This document shows, one piece after another, positions 21,891-22,083 of a stretch of 22,083 bases of DNA. Numbering within the stretch: the stretch's first letter is position 1; each line of letters opens with the position of its first letter. The position numbers and the translations under genes were made by a program. Origin of the DNA: Phycisphaerales bacterium (GTDB lineage: Bacteria > Planctomycetota > Phycisphaerae > Phycisphaerales > UBA1924); the NCBI GenBank assembly GCA_016764015.1, contig JAESSR010000296.1, positions 1 through 22,083 on the forward strand. The letters run 5' to 3'. A model generated the notes under the pieces. The model was not told the origin of the DNA and made no database searches. It worked only from the letters and a program-made list of their open reading frames with translations.

Positions 21891-22083
21891 TCTGCAATGC
21901 GATGCAGCGCTTCGTTCGCTCCATGCCGGTCAGGCACCGGCGAAAGATTCAAATACCCAGTCTCGGGCGCAACGCCCGCTTGATCATGGCGATCAAAGAA
22001 CGCGTTGAGATACCCAGCGGTTTCTTGTGACTGCATGAACGGCAAGAAGTGCGACGCATCAAGCATGATGAGCTTTGATGTCG
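21857..22083 (-). CDS. C-terminal end of an alpha/beta hydrolase (5' part outside window)
   Basis: The frame is open at the window edge and ends with a TAA at 21857. The visible sequence, SKLIMLDASHFLPFMQSQE followed by TAGYLNAFF, is the usual last strand and helix of an alpha/beta hydrolase with the catalytic histidine in ASHF. About 45 further residues follow the normal end of the fold, partly encoded by hairpin-rich DNA. The catalytic serine and acid lie outside the window, so the substrate cannot be inferred. It overlaps the longest possible ATP-grasp frame, which suggests an operon continuing to fumarylacetoacetase. Confidence 0.65.
   Translation of the reverse strand, partial: TSKLIMLDASHFLPFMQSQETAGYLNAFFDRHDQAGVAPETGYLNLSPVPDRHGANEALHRIADWVCVCLGGCS
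21925..21978. repeat. Two GC-rich hairpins inside the hydrolase 3' end
   Basis: GCCGGT-CAGGC-ACCGGC (21925-21941) and CGGGCG-CAA-CGCCCG (21964-21978) are perfect hairpins 22 bp apart. They encode a tail beyond the normal end of the hydrolase fold, as would be expected if an intergenic repeat had been absorbed into the reading frame. Confidence 0.45.

Noticed and set aside
1..22083. CRISPR array, insertion sequence, prophage or toxin-antitoxin module
   Set aside because: No regularly spaced repeats, transposase, integrase, terminal inverted repeats or small paired genes were found.

Overview
The window looks like a chromosomal stretch from a planctomycete, most likely of the Phycisphaerae type. 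The organism call is an inference. It rests on an exosortase/EpsI pair, a prepilin-like protein with an AFTMIEL cleavage motif and a degenerate H-x9-DG signature, a membrane ATP-grasp family I associate with such genomes, moderate G+C, and REP-like hairpins between genes. Gene order is typical of a free-living chromosome. I saw no insertion sequence, phage gene, CRISPR array or replication origin.

Layout. (1) 1-4440, minus strand: a Wza-like polysaccharide export lipoprotein (2857-4440) with its own terminator, then exosortase (1589-2542), an EpsI-like partner (654-1592, 4-bp overlap) and a truncated membrane-anchored TPR protein (1-513). This is an envelope/exopolysaccharide export and sorting locus. 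(2) 4806-8709, plus strand: lipoyl synthase, then a dCache/HAMP/GGDEF/EAL protein with both catalytic sites intact. (3) 8787-9746, minus strand: an aldose 1-epimerase-like enzyme. (4) 10024-12474, plus strand: an 816-residue protein with a cytoplasmic coiled coil of about 590 residues fused to a Wzz/GumC-like two-TM periplasmic domain. (5) 12573-14152, minus strand: an ECF sigma factor overlapping an RskA-like anti-sigma factor, separated from (4) by a bidirectional terminator. (6) 14531-16611, plus strand: a prepilin-like protein and an exported cyclophilin-type prolyl isomerase. (7) 16661-17671, minus strand: an outer-membrane beta-barrel-like protein. (8) 17838-18823, plus strand: tRNA-Ala(UGC) and TrhO, the enzyme family that hydroxylates U34 of such tRNAs. 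(9) 18836-18933: a paired-hairpin REP-like element. (10) 18940-22083, minus strand: the end of an alpha/beta hydrolase, a membrane ATP-grasp ligase split into two overlapping frames, and fumarylacetoacetase.

The strongest candidates for something new are the coiled-coil/Wzz-like fusion, the ATP-grasp gene split at its hinge, the tRNA-Ala/TrhO adjacency and the paired hairpin element. Several start codons were moved from the longest open frame because a Shine-Dalgarno sequence or signal peptide supports an internal start; each case is stated.
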